Below are positions 31,348-40,342 of a stretch of DNA of 42,673 nt, one piece after another. The notes under the pieces are model-generated. The model ran no database searches and was not told the DNA's origin. It saw only the letters and a program-made list of their open reading frames with translations. The stretch's first letter is position 1. Each line of letters starts with the position of its first letter. Position numbers and translations under genes: made by a program. Origin of the DNA: a virus; IMG/VR virus record IMGVR_UViG_3300031707_000049, positions 1 through 42,673 of that record; one strand, written 5' to 3'.

Positions 31348-32649
31348 TTACGGCGCGTCAACGCCCACGTTCAACAGGATCATGTACTCCATGGGAATGC
31401 CCAACTCGAGCGTCCCTTGGCTGTACCATTCCTCGAGAATGCCGTCGATCCCGGACTCGCCCTCGTTGGATTTCTTCGGGGGGCTCGCCCGGAAATGCGT
31501 ATCCAGGTTGTTGTAGGGTTTCCAGCCCACGTTGCCGGGATAGAAGATGAGGATGGCGTTGTCCAGAACCGGGCCCTTAAACAACGGATGCGTCGAGAAT
31601 GCGAGTATTCCGTGAGTGGTCTTGTACTCGGTCAACTGAAGCCCGAACAATTTGTCGTTCGGTGTCAGATTCAGATTCCCGTACGTAAGCGCGAGCATGT
31701 CAATGCCCTGCGCCGCGCCGCCGCCGTTGAACGCCATTCGTTCCGGATTACCGTAATCAAACGTGGTTTTCAGGCAATCGTTGAACCAGCCCAGGCCATC
31801 ATCAAGCCAGATCCCGGTCGGGCAATCCACGAGAAAGTCCCGGATATGATCCGCCGGCGCGTACGCCTTCGCGAACGGCCACATCCCGTTCATGTACTGG
31901 AGTGGCTGACCGGTCTCCGGATCTGTGGTGTCGTACTTGTTCCCGAACAGAAACGACTTCTCGAGTTCAACCGAGTGCAGCTCGAGCTTCTGTTTCTTCT
32001 GACGCTGGTACTCTTTCTCGCCGTACTTCGTGTCGGAGTTGAGCATGTTCGAGGTGAGCCGCAACGATGTCCGGAAAATCTCCGGGTAGTTCGTGTGCCG
32101 CGTCGGATGATACGTGATGCTCCGGGGCGCTGGGGCACCGTGAGAGTGCGCGGACCCGATCACGCGGATGTAGTCCGCGTCGCTCAAATCCTTCCCGCCG
32201 ACCGCCGCGTCGTCCATCAGGAGCGAGACGGGCAGATACGAATTCACCCCGTCGATCACCGGGGCCGATGTCACGTACACGTTCATCTGGTATGCCGCGG
32301 ATGTGCTCACGTTGATCATCCCGGTGTGTCCCGCGCGGAACTCCTGCGCGGTCACGGAGGCCATCTTGATGAACAGTCTATCGCCTGTCACGCCGCCCGT
32401 CGTGTACGCGTTCGACAACGCACTGTCTGTGTAGACGCCCGTGACCGCTCCCTGCTGCATCGCCAGACCTTCTACCCACCAGCCATGCTCCCACGACCCG
32501 AATGATCCGCGGTCTTTCATGATCGCGGTCAGCGCCGTTAATTTTGCCCGGCCGTTCGGCCAGTATTTGAGCACCGTGTACCGATGCGATTCCATGAGGG
32601 CCTCGTTGTTTTTGAGGTCCTCTACGGAATCCAAACCATAGTTAGCCAT
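31348..32649 (-). CDS. major capsid protein
   Basis: The 433-aa protein lies in the usual place after portal and scaffold genes. It has a helical N-terminus, a long central helix region with YGEKEYQRQKKQKLELHSVE then KSFLFGNKYDTTDP, and a beta-rich C-terminus. This wording ('Y......Y.R..K...LE..ELE...LFG') is typical of HK97-fold capsid proteins of the DUF5309/SU10-like group. It should form the icosahedral shell. GGAAAG lies upstream of the ATG. Confidence 0.75.
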   Translation of the reverse strand: MANYGLDSVEDLKNNEALMESHRYTVLKYWPNGRAKLTALTAIMKDRGSFGSWEHGWWVEGLAMQQGAVTGVYTDSALSNAYTTGGVTGDRLFIKMASVTAQEFRAGHTGMINVSTSAAYQMNVYVTSAPVIDGVNSYLPVSLLMDDAAVGGKDLSDADYIRVIGSAHSHGAPAPRSITYHPTRHTNYPEIFRTSLRLTSNMLNSDTKYGEKEYQRQKKQKLELHSVELEKSFLFGNKYDTTDPETGQPLQYMNGMWPFAKAYAPADHIRDFLVDCPTGIWLDDGLGWFNDCLKTTFDYGNPERMAFNGGGAAQGIDMLALTYGNLNLTPNDKLFGLQLTEYKTTHGILAFSTHPLFKGPVLDNAILIFYPGNVGWKPYNNLDTHFRASPPKKSNEGESGIDGILEEWYSQGTLELGIPMEYMILLNVGVDAP

Positions 32650-32685
32650 TCCACTTTCCGTTTCTCCCTACCTCATTTCCTAACT

Positions 32686-33273
32686 TCATACTTTGGTTGC
32701 GGCGGTGAGAGTAGCCGTTGGCACACACCGGATATAACCGACCGTTCGGCCAGCGGTACCATCGCCCTCCTGCGTTACCACGAACGAGATCACGCCGCCA
32801 CTCGCGTAAGCTTTCGGTGCAGATCCATAAGCCCCAACTTCTGCCTCTTCACTGAATCGGCTCAGGCCTTGATGGCTCAACAGGTCAACCGCGGCGAAAT
32901 ACCCGTCCGGGTCGTCGGCGTCGCCTACGTCGAGGTCGGAGACGTGACCCTCGCCGGCGCTCCATAGCACATCACTGTAGAACCCAACCTCAACGACACT
33001 CATGCCTGCCGGTACCGTGATGCTGCTGGTATAGGTCCCGTTGCCCGTCGTTTGGGTGATGGAGATGTACTTCTGGATCATGCTGCCGATTGCAGACAGC
33101 AGCCCCAACGTCTCCGTCATAATGTTGAGTTCGGCCGCCGTCGCGGTGACCGCATCACCGGCGAGTTTCAACGTGCCGGTAACGTCTATGGTGCCTGTTA
33201 CTTCTACGGAATCAGCCCCGCAATCTAGGCCGAAGCCCCGCAGAATGTTCTTTAACATGTTTCTGATGCTCAT
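32686..33273 (-). CDS. 195-aa virion protein, putative
   Basis: Starts MSIRNMLKNILRGFGL. It contains short repeats of the kind VTGTIDVTGTLKLAG, then a beta-rich body (TVPAGMSVVEVGFYSDV). GGAGGGAACC precedes the ATG. Its place next to the capsid gene suggests a head fibre or decoration protein. No family recognised. Confidence 0.6.
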   Translation of the reverse strand: MSIRNMLKNILRGFGLDCGADSVEVTGTIDVTGTLKLAGDAVTATAAELNIMTETLGLLSAIGSMIQKYISITQTTGNGTYTSSITVPAGMSVVEVGFYSDVLWSAGEGHVSDLDVGDADDPDGYFAAVDLLSHQGLSRFSEEAEVGAYGSAPKAYASGGVISFVVTQEGDGTAGRTVGYIRCVPTATLTAATKV

Positions 33274-33288
33274 GGTTCCCTCCGGTTA

Positions 33289-33639
33289 CTACGTGGTCAG
33301 GTCGTAGATGGCGTACCACTCCTCGCCATCACAGGTCAGGACCAGTGCATCGCCCGCCGCGGTCAGTGCTTCGCTGGTAAACACTTTGCCGCCGCCATCC
33401 GATTCGTACGATTCCGCGGTCACTTCATCGGTATCCTCGACGCTCATCACCTTGATCGTGTAGATCTTGCCCTGCGCTTCGGGTGCCGGCGGCAACGTAA
33501 TAACGAAATCGTCAACATCGGGGATCGTCACCTTCACATGTGTATCCCGGACCGCCAGACTCGCCGCCTCCGTCACCACTTTCCAGGTATAGGGAACCGC
33601 CTGCTCCTGGACTGTTCGATTCAACGCTCCATCTGCCAT
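33289..33639 (-). CDS. 116-aa decoration-like protein, paralog A
   Basis: Near-duplicate of the upstream gene 33663-33980: the central 40 residues (AVRDTHVKVTIPDVDDFVIT and following) are identical or nearly so, and both end in an 'A.GD......DGEEW' block. Beta-rich and single-domain. GGAGG lies 6 nt upstream of the ATG. Location among head genes suggests a capsid decoration or fibre protein; not proven. Confidence 0.62.
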   Translation of the reverse strand: MADGALNRTVQEQAVPYTWKVVTEAASLAVRDTHVKVTIPDVDDFVITLPPAPEAQGKIYTIKVMSVEDTDEVTAESYESDGGGKVFTSEALTAAGDALVLTCDGEEWYAIYDLTT

Positions 33640-33662
33640 TGTTTACCTCCATTCCCTACCTG

Positions 33663-33980
33663 TTAGATCTTGTGCATAAAAGCCGCACACCACTCCTCGC
33701 CATCACAGATTTGAAGTAGCACATCGCCCGCCGCGGACAGGTCACCACAGGTGTACACCGGGCCACCGTTATTCGATTCGTACGACTGCACGGTCGCCCT
33801 GTGCTCGCCAGCGACGCTCATCACCTTGATCGTGTAGATCTTGTCCTGAAGAGCTTCGGGTGCCGGCGGCAACGTAATAACGAAATCGTCAACATCAGGG
33901 ATCGTCACCTTCACGTGAGTATCCCGGACCGCGAGATTCACCGCCTCCGTCACCACTTTCCAGACTGTTTCATCAGGCAT
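33663..33980 (-). CDS. 105-aa decoration-like protein, paralog B
   Basis: Starts MPDETVWKVVTEAVNLAVRD and is the tandem paralog of the gene at 33289-33639. DNA similarity is very high across the central 120 bp, so the duplication is recent or kept by gene conversion. Differences lie mainly in the C-terminal third. AGAGG lies 8 nt upstream. Confidence 0.62.
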   Translation of the reverse strand: MPDETVWKVVTEAVNLAVRDTHVKVTIPDVDDFVITLPPAPEALQDKIYTIKVMSVAGEHRATVQSYESNNGGPVYTCGDLSAAGDVLLQICDGEEWCAAFMHKI

Positions 33981-33992
33981 TGTCTACACCTC

Positions 33993-34199
33993 TTAATCGT
34001 TCAATCGCGGACATCGCTTCGTTCGTTCATCAATCGCGTCCAGACGCTCTAGGATCTTCCCCAGCACTCCGGCGAACATTTCCTGATAGTGGGCCAAAAT
34101 CCTTGTAACAATTTTCAGGAGCGTCAGGGCAAATACCCCGAGTATTACGACCGCAGGCGCTTCTCTGGCCAACAAAGTCCACAGCTCTGATTCCATCAT
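33993..34199 (-). CDS. 68-aa membrane protein
   Basis: Starts MMESELWTLLAREA, then one hydrophobic span AVVILGVFALTLLKIV, then an amphipathic helix GVLGKILERLDAIDERTKR. The topology is reminiscent of small phage holin-associated proteins, but it lies among head genes, not beside the lysozyme. ATG 34199 overlaps the scaffold stop (ATGA), with GAGGAG just upstream; ATG 34196 is also possible. Confidence 0.55.
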   Translation of the reverse strand: MMESELWTLLAREAPAVVILGVFALTLLKIVTRILAHYQEMFAGVLGKILERLDAIDERTKRCPRLND

Positions 34200-34897
34200 G
34201 CTCCTCGCATAGCGAGACGTTCTTGCTCTACGCGACTCAGTTTCGGCGCCGGAACGCGTGTCCCCGGCGTGCGCACGAATGCGGATGAAGGAGCCGATGC
34301 GGTTGCCGGATACAACCCGAGTTTGCGCTGGGCCTCCTCCGCCGTGACCCGGTACAGATCGTCCAAGGTCTTGCACTTCCCGGTCTGCATCACCTCGATG
34401 CAGATCTCGCCTATCCGCCGTTCGTGTCCCTTCAGTTCCGGGTGCGCTTCCCAGAACTGTTCCGTCTTCGCTTGCACTTCCTCGACTTGCCGGCGCTGGC
34501 TGATCTCCGCACGTACGGCGTCTGGCAACACCCGCGAAAGACGTTCGATGGTCCGCGCATCACGCCGGTCCTCAACTTTCTGCATCAATTTGGTGAACCC
34601 ATCAAACGATGAGAGGCCCTGGATGTACTCATCCTCTGTAAACGGTGCGGTGTAGGGCCCAGGTTCTGGAGGCGTCTCATCCGGTTTGTTTGCCGCCTCG
34701 AGTATCCCCGCCAATGTCGATCTCATCGTATTTACATCGTGCTCGAGTTGCTGGTTCCGCCGCGTCAGTTCTGCGACGGGATCCGGCGGGGGCACCTCCA
34801 CTGGTAGCGTTTCCGGGAGAGGCGTCTCCAGTGGTGGCGTTTCCGGGATCGGCCCTTCGACCGGCGTTTCGACCGGGGGTGTCTCATTTTGTAGCAT
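34196..34897 (-). CDS. scaffolding-like protein
   Basis: The 233-aa protein has a proline/glutamate-rich N-terminus (PVETPVEGPIPETPPLETPL) and a coiled-coil middle (ELTRRNQQLEHDVNTMRSTL). The body is charged and helical, with a basic C-terminus (LSRVEQERLAMRGA). Composition, size and place between portal and capsid genes fit an internal scaffold that guides procapsid assembly. AGGAGG lies 8 nt upstream. Confidence 0.62.
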   Translation of the reverse strand: MLQNETPPVETPVEGPIPETPPLETPLPETLPVEVPPPDPVAELTRRNQQLEHDVNTMRSTLAGILEAANKPDETPPEPGPYTAPFTEDEYIQGLSSFDGFTKLMQKVEDRRDARTIERLSRVLPDAVRAEISQRRQVEEVQAKTEQFWEAHPELKGHERRIGEICIEVMQTGKCKTLDDLYRVTAEEAQRKLGLYPATASAPSSAFVRTPGTRVPAPKLSRVEQERLAMRGA

Positions 34898-35123
34898 TGG
34901 GTATTCCTCCTTTGTTTTTCATGACCTCTATGCACGTATCGGGCAAACTCAACAGGAAACTGTCCTCCATGACGGCTCCCTGTGCTCGAAAAAGCGCGTT
35001 TCCTTCGAGTTTCACGCAATCACTCAGATTCAATTGCCGGCGCGCCAGCAATTTCTCGACCATGTACTGCCATACCCGATGTCCCTTGAAATCGGCGATC
35101 TCTTGCAAGGTTACGGCGTCCAT
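34884..35123 (-). CDS. 79-aa protein, function unknown
   Basis: Starts MDAVTLQEIADFKGHRVWQY. AAGGAGG precedes the ATG; it overlaps the portal gene by 13 nt and the scaffold gene by 14 nt. Small helical proteins at this place in head operons are common, but I recognise no family. Confidence 0.6.
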   Translation of the reverse strand: MDAVTLQEIADFKGHRVWQYMVEKLLARRQLNLSDCVKLEGNALFRAQGAVMEDSFLLSLPDTCIEVMKNKGGIPNATK

Positions 35124-37072
35124 GGCGTTCCTCCTTCCGGGACCGGCTGCAAATCCCCTCGTTGCGCCGCATCCTGAACCTGCTCTGTTGGTATCGGGAT
35201 CGGCATCACCGGGTGTTTCACGATAAAATCCTCGACGTTGCCCACACCCAATTCCCGCGCGACGTGCAGGGACGCACGCAACATGTCAATCCGTTGAGCC
35301 GTCGTTGGATTCGACCCCACGAATTGAAGCCATTGTAAAAAACCTTGAACGTTCGTGCCGCCAGGGATCGACGCGGATCTCGGAATAACGTCAAATGCCA
35401 CATCGATCATTCGCGGGTCTACGAGGACGTATGGGTCGGTGACGCCGTACTCGCTCCGCAAGGTATCTTCCCATCTACCAGCAGTCCGCAGATACTGTTG
35501 TTTGGTCATGTGCTGTTGAAGGTTTCCGCCGCAGATCCGGCCCAGGTCATAGATGCACTGGACCTGGCCCATCGAGATCCCGCTGTGGACTCGCGACAAA
35601 CTCGCCGCCCGGGCGCCGCCGACCTCCGTGGCCGTCCGCCGCTCTCCCCCTGGTTCGATCATCCCTTGCAGATTGTTCGCCGCCCCGGTCACCCGCTGTA
35701 TGATGTCATTCACGAATCCTGCATCGGATACGTTGCTACGGGTCACGTCAAAGAACTGCAACTGGTGTACCGCATCGCCCACGCCACGGCCCCAGTATTC
35801 CTCCGCCGTCAGGATCACCTTGCCGGGTTCCGGGGATTCCAACGACTTGACGTTCACCATTCCGGGGTCCGCGATCAGCATCGAGGAATTGGTCTTCTCG
35901 ATGTTGTAGATGTGGCTGTTAATCAGGAAATCCTCGGTGATCTGCAACCCGTAGATCGATTCCAGCGTACTAATCGGCGTCGTTGTGTAACCGTCAAAGT
36001 CCGGCGCTATCGCCGTGACGGGAAACATCCCGTGCCGATCCATGCACCGCCGCGCGTTTATGAGAATCCTGTCACCAGCAATCTCGAACATCCAACGCTC
36101 CGGGTATCGGTTCGCGCCCAATTTCCAATCCGCGGGGATAAGTTTAATGAACATCGTGATAACGTCAACCGGGTTTGATCTTCCCAAACCCGAGGACCAC
36201 GTCTCATCCGCATCTCGCGAGTTACGGCCCGTATCCTGTGCCCGAAAAAGCGTGCTCGTAGCCGGTTTGAGTTCTTTCACAGCCTGCACATTGAACAGGC
36301 CCTCGACGCCGTTCTGTTCCGCCGACAACAGATTCATCAGATTTTCGCGGGACCGCCACGCCACGTATTCGGCCCGGTCCAGATTCTCGATGGCACAGTT
36401 TGGTTCCGGTAAAAACGTGAAGGGGTCTACGTTGCTTAGGCGGTTCCCCTCGAAGTACACCTCGTTCGTGTAACTGGGCGCAGGTGCCCGGCCCAGTATG
36501 GCGTTCAACATGGCCTGCATCGGGTTCACGGGTATCTCACGCTGCCGCGTCTTCACTTCCCACTGCACGGCGGAAATCCCGACTCCCAATGAAATCGCAT
36601 CTCGAATCTGCGTGTGTAACTGAAGCGCGAACTTGTTCTGCACTGCTTGGATTTGTAACAGCATCTCCATCAAGATCGCCCCGTACGTGTCCTCGGGGCC
36701 CACGCCCTGCAACGGTATCATCGGCTCTTGAAGGAGGGATTGGCACCATTGCGTAACTATCGTGTCGAGCACCGCCCGCGAGATCGGGACAACCATGAGG
36801 AGAGGGCTGGACTCGTCTTGGCCGAGTCGATCCAAAATCTTCTTGTCCGTAGGAATAAAGCAGGACAACGTTTCGTTGACTTTCCGCCAGGAATCGTGCC
36901 GCGTCGAGATCGTTCTCCATGAATCCTGCGCCCGGTCCATGATTTTCCGCACGATGCTTCCGTGCAACGGGGAACCGGGCCGGAGGTCGAGACCATTGGG
37001 ATACTCGTATCCGTAGTCCTTACCCTCAAACGACGGGCTGCTTTCGGGATATGTGTCAATTGGCACGGGCAT
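35111..37072 (-). CDS. portal protein
   Basis: The 653-aa protein follows the large terminase and is long, as in podovirus head-tail connectors. N-terminal helices (DSWRTISTRHDSWRKVNETL) and the middle block RVTGAANNLQGMIEPGGERR with TATEVGGARAASLSRVHSG read like portal proteins of P22-like or phiKMV-like phages. It should form the dodecameric ring through which DNA is packaged and ejected. It overlaps the terminase gene by 17 nt. Ribosome site CGAGG. Confidence 0.75.
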   Translation of the reverse strand: MPVPIDTYPESSPSFEGKDYGYEYPNGLDLRPGSPLHGSIVRKIMDRAQDSWRTISTRHDSWRKVNETLSCFIPTDKKILDRLGQDESSPLLMVVPISRAVLDTIVTQWCQSLLQEPMIPLQGVGPEDTYGAILMEMLLQIQAVQNKFALQLHTQIRDAISLGVGISAVQWEVKTRQREIPVNPMQAMLNAILGRAPAPSYTNEVYFEGNRLSNVDPFTFLPEPNCAIENLDRAEYVAWRSRENLMNLLSAEQNGVEGLFNVQAVKELKPATSTLFRAQDTGRNSRDADETWSSGLGRSNPVDVITMFIKLIPADWKLGANRYPERWMFEIAGDRILINARRCMDRHGMFPVTAIAPDFDGYTTTPISTLESIYGLQITEDFLINSHIYNIEKTNSSMLIADPGMVNVKSLESPEPGKVILTAEEYWGRGVGDAVHQLQFFDVTRSNVSDAGFVNDIIQRVTGAANNLQGMIEPGGERRTATEVGGARAASLSRVHSGISMGQVQCIYDLGRICGGNLQQHMTKQQYLRTAGRWEDTLRSEYGVTDPYVLVDPRMIDVAFDVIPRSASIPGGTNVQGFLQWLQFVGSNPTTAQRIDMLRASLHVARELGVGNVEDFIVKHPVMPIPIPTEQVQDAAQRGDLQPVPEGGTPWTP

Positions 37073-38660
37073 ACCAGTTCCTCGTTACCGTGAATCCGCT
37101 CGCTCGCCGGCGGGTTTCCAAGGCCCGCTCAAAGCTCGCTTGCCGTTCCTTCTCCGGTTTCCACGCGCCGTGGAAGAACATTTCCCGCTTGTCCTGGTAC
37201 TCGACGATATACGCCAGCGCGTCAATGGCGTCACACCGCCGATTGCGGTCCGGTATGAGCCGGAAATCCAGCAACTGCTGTTCGATGATCCCGCAGACGC
37301 GCGGGTTGTGGAATACCTGGCCTTTGCGATAGAACGGAATCAGGCCGGATATCCGGCCTACTTTGCCGCCACCCCGTCCGGCGAATTCGCCTTGCCCGGT
37401 CCGCGCGTGTAACTCCAGGAATTCAATCCTATGGCCACTGGCCGCTATCGCGTTCCGAAACGGGCCGCGGATGAACTCCGAGAGCCCCGTGATCTCGCAC
37501 CCTATCGCCCGCGCGCCAAGTGACACGGCCATCTGAATCGCTTTCGCGTACAACTCGTCGCTGGGCATGTGCGCCGCTACAACGTCTCTCACGTAGAACG
37601 CATTGGTCTCACGCGATATCCCCACGCCCACGATTGCGCTGAGAGCGTTCCCCTGGCCGTCGGCCCTGGCCGGATCGACGAGCACGATGTTGTGCAGCGT
37701 CAGTTTCTGGAACTCCGTCGAGGTCTCGCTGTAGCGCTGAAAATACTCTGGCCGGAAGGGTTGACTATCTTGCGCGGACGCTTGGTTCATGTACTCGCGG
37801 CGGAACACGTGCAGCATCCCCGCCGTCTTGTACCGTTCGACCGTCTCGTCGAGTTCCACCTGAGACATGTACTCCGGGCACAGCGTCTGGTAGTTCTCGT
37901 CGCAAACCGACAGATTTACCTTATGCCAATCCGGCTGCGCCAATAAAAGGGACAGCAAACAGTCATCCCCGCTCATTGTCCCGATGTACACGATCTGGTG
38001 TCGGGGATCGTACCGGCTCACGCACGGCAGAACGTCGCCGAACCACCATTCCTTAAGCTCCTGACGCACCTTCTCGTTCGTAATCACCCGCGGATTGTCT
38101 ATGTCGTCCCCCAACACCAAATCGGGGCGCGCCTCTCCCTCGCCCAACGACCGGATCTGTTGGTCGCCTCCGCGCGGCATCACCATCGTGCCGCGATAGT
38201 CTGGCCCCTGGCCCCGTGGCATGTACGCAATGTACCCGTCTTTCGCGAACGGCAGATCTATACCCTCGATGGGTTTCTCGTTGATCCGGCCAAACCGCTC
38301 CACGATTGGACGGCTCCACAAAAGCTCCCGCTTCAGCGTCTCGGTCTTGCGGATTGCCACATCACCCGCCGCCGTAATGTATAAGATGTACCGATACAAG
38401 CCGTGGACAATGGACTGCCCGCCTTTGCCCAGAGTAAGCAGATTCGTTTTCCCAAGACCACGTGGCGCGGCAACGACTATTCGCGGATGAACCGGTGTCC
38501 CGTCCTCATCTCGCGCGTCGAGCGGATCTAAAATCGCTCGGTGAAACGTGTTCAGCGGGCGATAGAACACGTGGGGGAACGCCATCCGGCAGAACACCCC
38601 CGTGTCCCGTTTGGAGTCCCGCCATGCGTCCGTTACGCTATATGTCGCCAGTGCTCCCAA
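37056..38660 (-). CDS. terminase large subunit
   Basis: The 534-aa protein has Walker A APRGLGKTN (65-73) and a Walker B-type DLVLGDDIDN. C-terminal nuclease-like residues appear in IVLVDPARADG, then GCEITGLSEFI and RRCDAIDALAYI. It packages DNA into the procapsid, using an ATPase motor and an RNase H-like nuclease. Start TTG 38660 is the furthest-upstream choice; an in-frame ATG begins MAFPHVFYRPL at residue 27. No small subunit lies next to it. Confidence 0.85.
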   Translation of the reverse strand: MGALATYSVTDAWRDSKRDTGVFCRMAFPHVFYRPLNTFHRAILDPLDARDEDGTPVHPRIVVAAPRGLGKTNLLTLGKGGQSIVHGLYRYILYITAAGDVAIRKTETLKRELLWSRPIVERFGRINEKPIEGIDLPFAKDGYIAYMPRGQGPDYRGTMVMPRGGDQQIRSLGEGEARPDLVLGDDIDNPRVITNEKVRQELKEWWFGDVLPCVSRYDPRHQIVYIGTMSGDDCLLSLLLAQPDWHKVNLSVCDENYQTLCPEYMSQVELDETVERYKTAGMLHVFRREYMNQASAQDSQPFRPEYFQRYSETSTEFQKLTLHNIVLVDPARADGQGNALSAIVGVGISRETNAFYVRDVVAAHMPSDELYAKAIQMAVSLGARAIGCEITGLSEFIRGPFRNAIAASGHRIEFLELHARTGQGEFAGRGGGKVGRISGLIPFYRKGQVFHNPRVCGIIEQQLLDFRLIPDRNRRCDAIDALAYIVEYQDKREMFFHGAWKPEKERQASFERALETRRRASGFTVTRNWYARAN

Positions 38661-38681
38661 TGTCCATGACCAAATCCCTAC

Positions 38682-39872
38682 CTATGCCTCCGCGAGCACC
38701 ATCTTATACAATCTGACCCGTGCATACGTATTAGTAGCCGTGGGATTAAACGTGTAATCAAACTCTACGTAGTTTCCAAAGTCCGCGCCTTCGGGACCGA
38801 TCTTAGTAACCTTAATCCACGCCATGTAATGCAATTCTGTCACAACCCATTCTACGTAACAGTAGTCATCTACCGCAACGTACTGGAATGGATGGCCGTC
38901 GTTAGCTGTGATTCGACCATGACCATCCTCGCCTGCGTTATTCACAGTCGCGTTAACGAAGAGATACGGTCTACCGGGATAAATGTCGTACTGATACCGG
39001 AATGGATGGTACCACCACGCGGTGGACGTGATCTGTTCTCCTGGCTGCAGGTACTCCAACAACCGCAGATACGTGTTGTACACCGGATCGCGGAACACAT
39101 TGTTTATCTGGTCATCAATGGGGAATCCGACGTTGGTAATCGCCGGGATCACCGGTTCCTCGATGGTCGAACCGTCAGCAGCGCTTTCAATGGCTTCCGC
39201 GTGGTTGAGTAGCGTGGACATCTGACCAATACAATTTGAGGCCAACGCCAGACGGTTTTGCCAGTCCGCCAAACTCGCTACGAAGTACTCTGTCATTGAT
39301 TCAACCACCTTTATGAGCGTGATCCTCACATAGGTGTTGTCTATTACAGGAGAAAAGGTGTGGTCAAACTCCAGCACATTCAGGCCAGTGCTGGTTACTA
39401 CGATTGACTCATACACCTGATGATTACCGTTCGCGTCCAGGTAGTCAACATCCACCTTGTCACCCTCAAGAACTTGTGCGAACGGGTTTCCATTATTGGA
39501 GGTAATTCTACCGTTGTCACCATCATTATCCACGTTTCCGTGGGTAAACAGGGCGGGGCGTCCAGGATAAATATCGTACTTGTATCGAAACCGATAGTAC
39601 AGTTCGGGGAAATTGCCAAGGTCAATCTGCTTTCCCGGCTGTAGGTATTCGAGCATCCTCACGAATGCGTCGCACGCCGGGTCACGGAAAATGCCGTTTA
39701 TCTGATCGTCGATCGGGAATGCCACGTTGGAGATCGATAACGGAGCCGTTGTGGCCAGAGTCTCAATCGCCAACGCCCGCCCCAGAAGGACGTGCATCCG
39801 CGTCAAGTAAAGACCCACCCTTTGCAGGCGTTCACGCCACTCCGGCAGACTTACAACGTAGACATCAAGCAT
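38682..39872 (-). CDS. 396-aa protein made of two similar halves
   Basis: Residues 1-190 and 191-396 repeat one plan: 'E(W/Y)......L', then 'FPIDDQIN(G/N)(I/V)FRDP', 'LEYLQPG', 'RY(K/Q)YDIYPGRP.LF', 'GRIT.N.G.PF', and a closing 'Y.R..L.K.V'. This is an internal duplication. No family recognised. It lies directly upstream of the large terminase and overlaps no gene. It could be a virion or tail-fibre component or an accessory protein. Confidence 0.62.
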   Translation of the reverse strand: MLDVYVVSLPEWRERLQRVGLYLTRMHVLLGRALAIETLATTAPLSISNVAFPIDDQINGIFRDPACDAFVRMLEYLQPGKQIDLGNFPELYYRFRYKYDIYPGRPALFTHGNVDNDGDNGRITSNNGNPFAQVLEGDKVDVDYLDANGNHQVYESIVVTSTGLNVLEFDHTFSPVIDNTYVRITLIKVVESMTEYFVASLADWQNRLALASNCIGQMSTLLNHAEAIESAADGSTIEEPVIPAITNVGFPIDDQINNVFRDPVYNTYLRLLEYLQPGEQITSTAWWYHPFRYQYDIYPGRPYLFVNATVNNAGEDGHGRITANDGHPFQYVAVDDYCYVEWVVTELHYMAWIKVTKIGPEGADFGNYVEFDYTFNPTATNTYARVRLYKMVLAEA

Positions 39873-39875
39873 AAC

Positions 39876-40220
39876 CTATTTGACCGTACCCCCATGTTTC
39901 TCGCGATCCGCGTGGAACACCGAGTACAACATCCACCCTGATCCGCCTATCGTGTTCAGTCCGGCTAGCACTTCGACATCGCGGTCCGCGGACCAGGGGA
40001 TCAGGTCCGGCCACACGGCCCGGATCGCTATCAAGGCCGCCGAGATGATACCGTTGATCTTCGCGGCCGTCCACGCGCTTGTCGCCGCCTTCTTGTACGA
40101 CCGTTCCGGACTCCACGTGCCGTCAGGATTCGGTTTTCCCAGCGTATCCATCAACGCGCGGGCATCCTTCAACGCGCGCCGGGCCGCCAGTATCGCCCTG
40201 ATTTTCGCTATCAATCCCAT
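39876..40220 (-). CDS. 114-aa protein, possible holin
   Basis: An N-terminal basic helix (IRAILAARRALKDARALMDT) is followed by a hydrophobic stretch INGIISAALIAIRAVW and a weaker one VLAGLNTIGGSGWMLYSVF. AAAAGGAG precedes the ATG. It lies directly downstream of the lysozyme and the 30-aa ORF, where holins commonly sit. The membrane segments are weak, so the call is tentative. Confidence 0.5.
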   Translation of the reverse strand: MGLIAKIRAILAARRALKDARALMDTLGKPNPDGTWSPERSYKKAATSAWTAAKINGIISAALIAIRAVWPDLIPWSADRDVEVLAGLNTIGGSGWMLYSVFHADREKHGGTVK

Positions 40221-40249
40221 GATGTTAGTCTCCTTTTACTCAAATCCAC

Positions 40250-40342
40250 CTATTTCCCATGGCGTCCTCGCACTTTTGGTTTCGGCTTCCACCAAATGCT
40301 GAGAAGCTTTATCATGCCGATCCGTTTCAACAGTTCCTTCAC
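40250..40342 (-). CDS. possible 30-aa basic peptide in the lysis cassette
   Basis: GTG start overlapping the lysozyme stop (GTGA); reads (M)KELLKRIGMIKLLSIWWKP and a Lys/Arg-rich tail. An amphipathic, basic, Trp-containing helix. It may be a lysis-related peptide or a chance ORF filling the short gap between two genes. Confidence 0.4.
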   Translation of the reverse strand: MKELLKRIGMIKLLSIWWKPKPKVRGRHGK

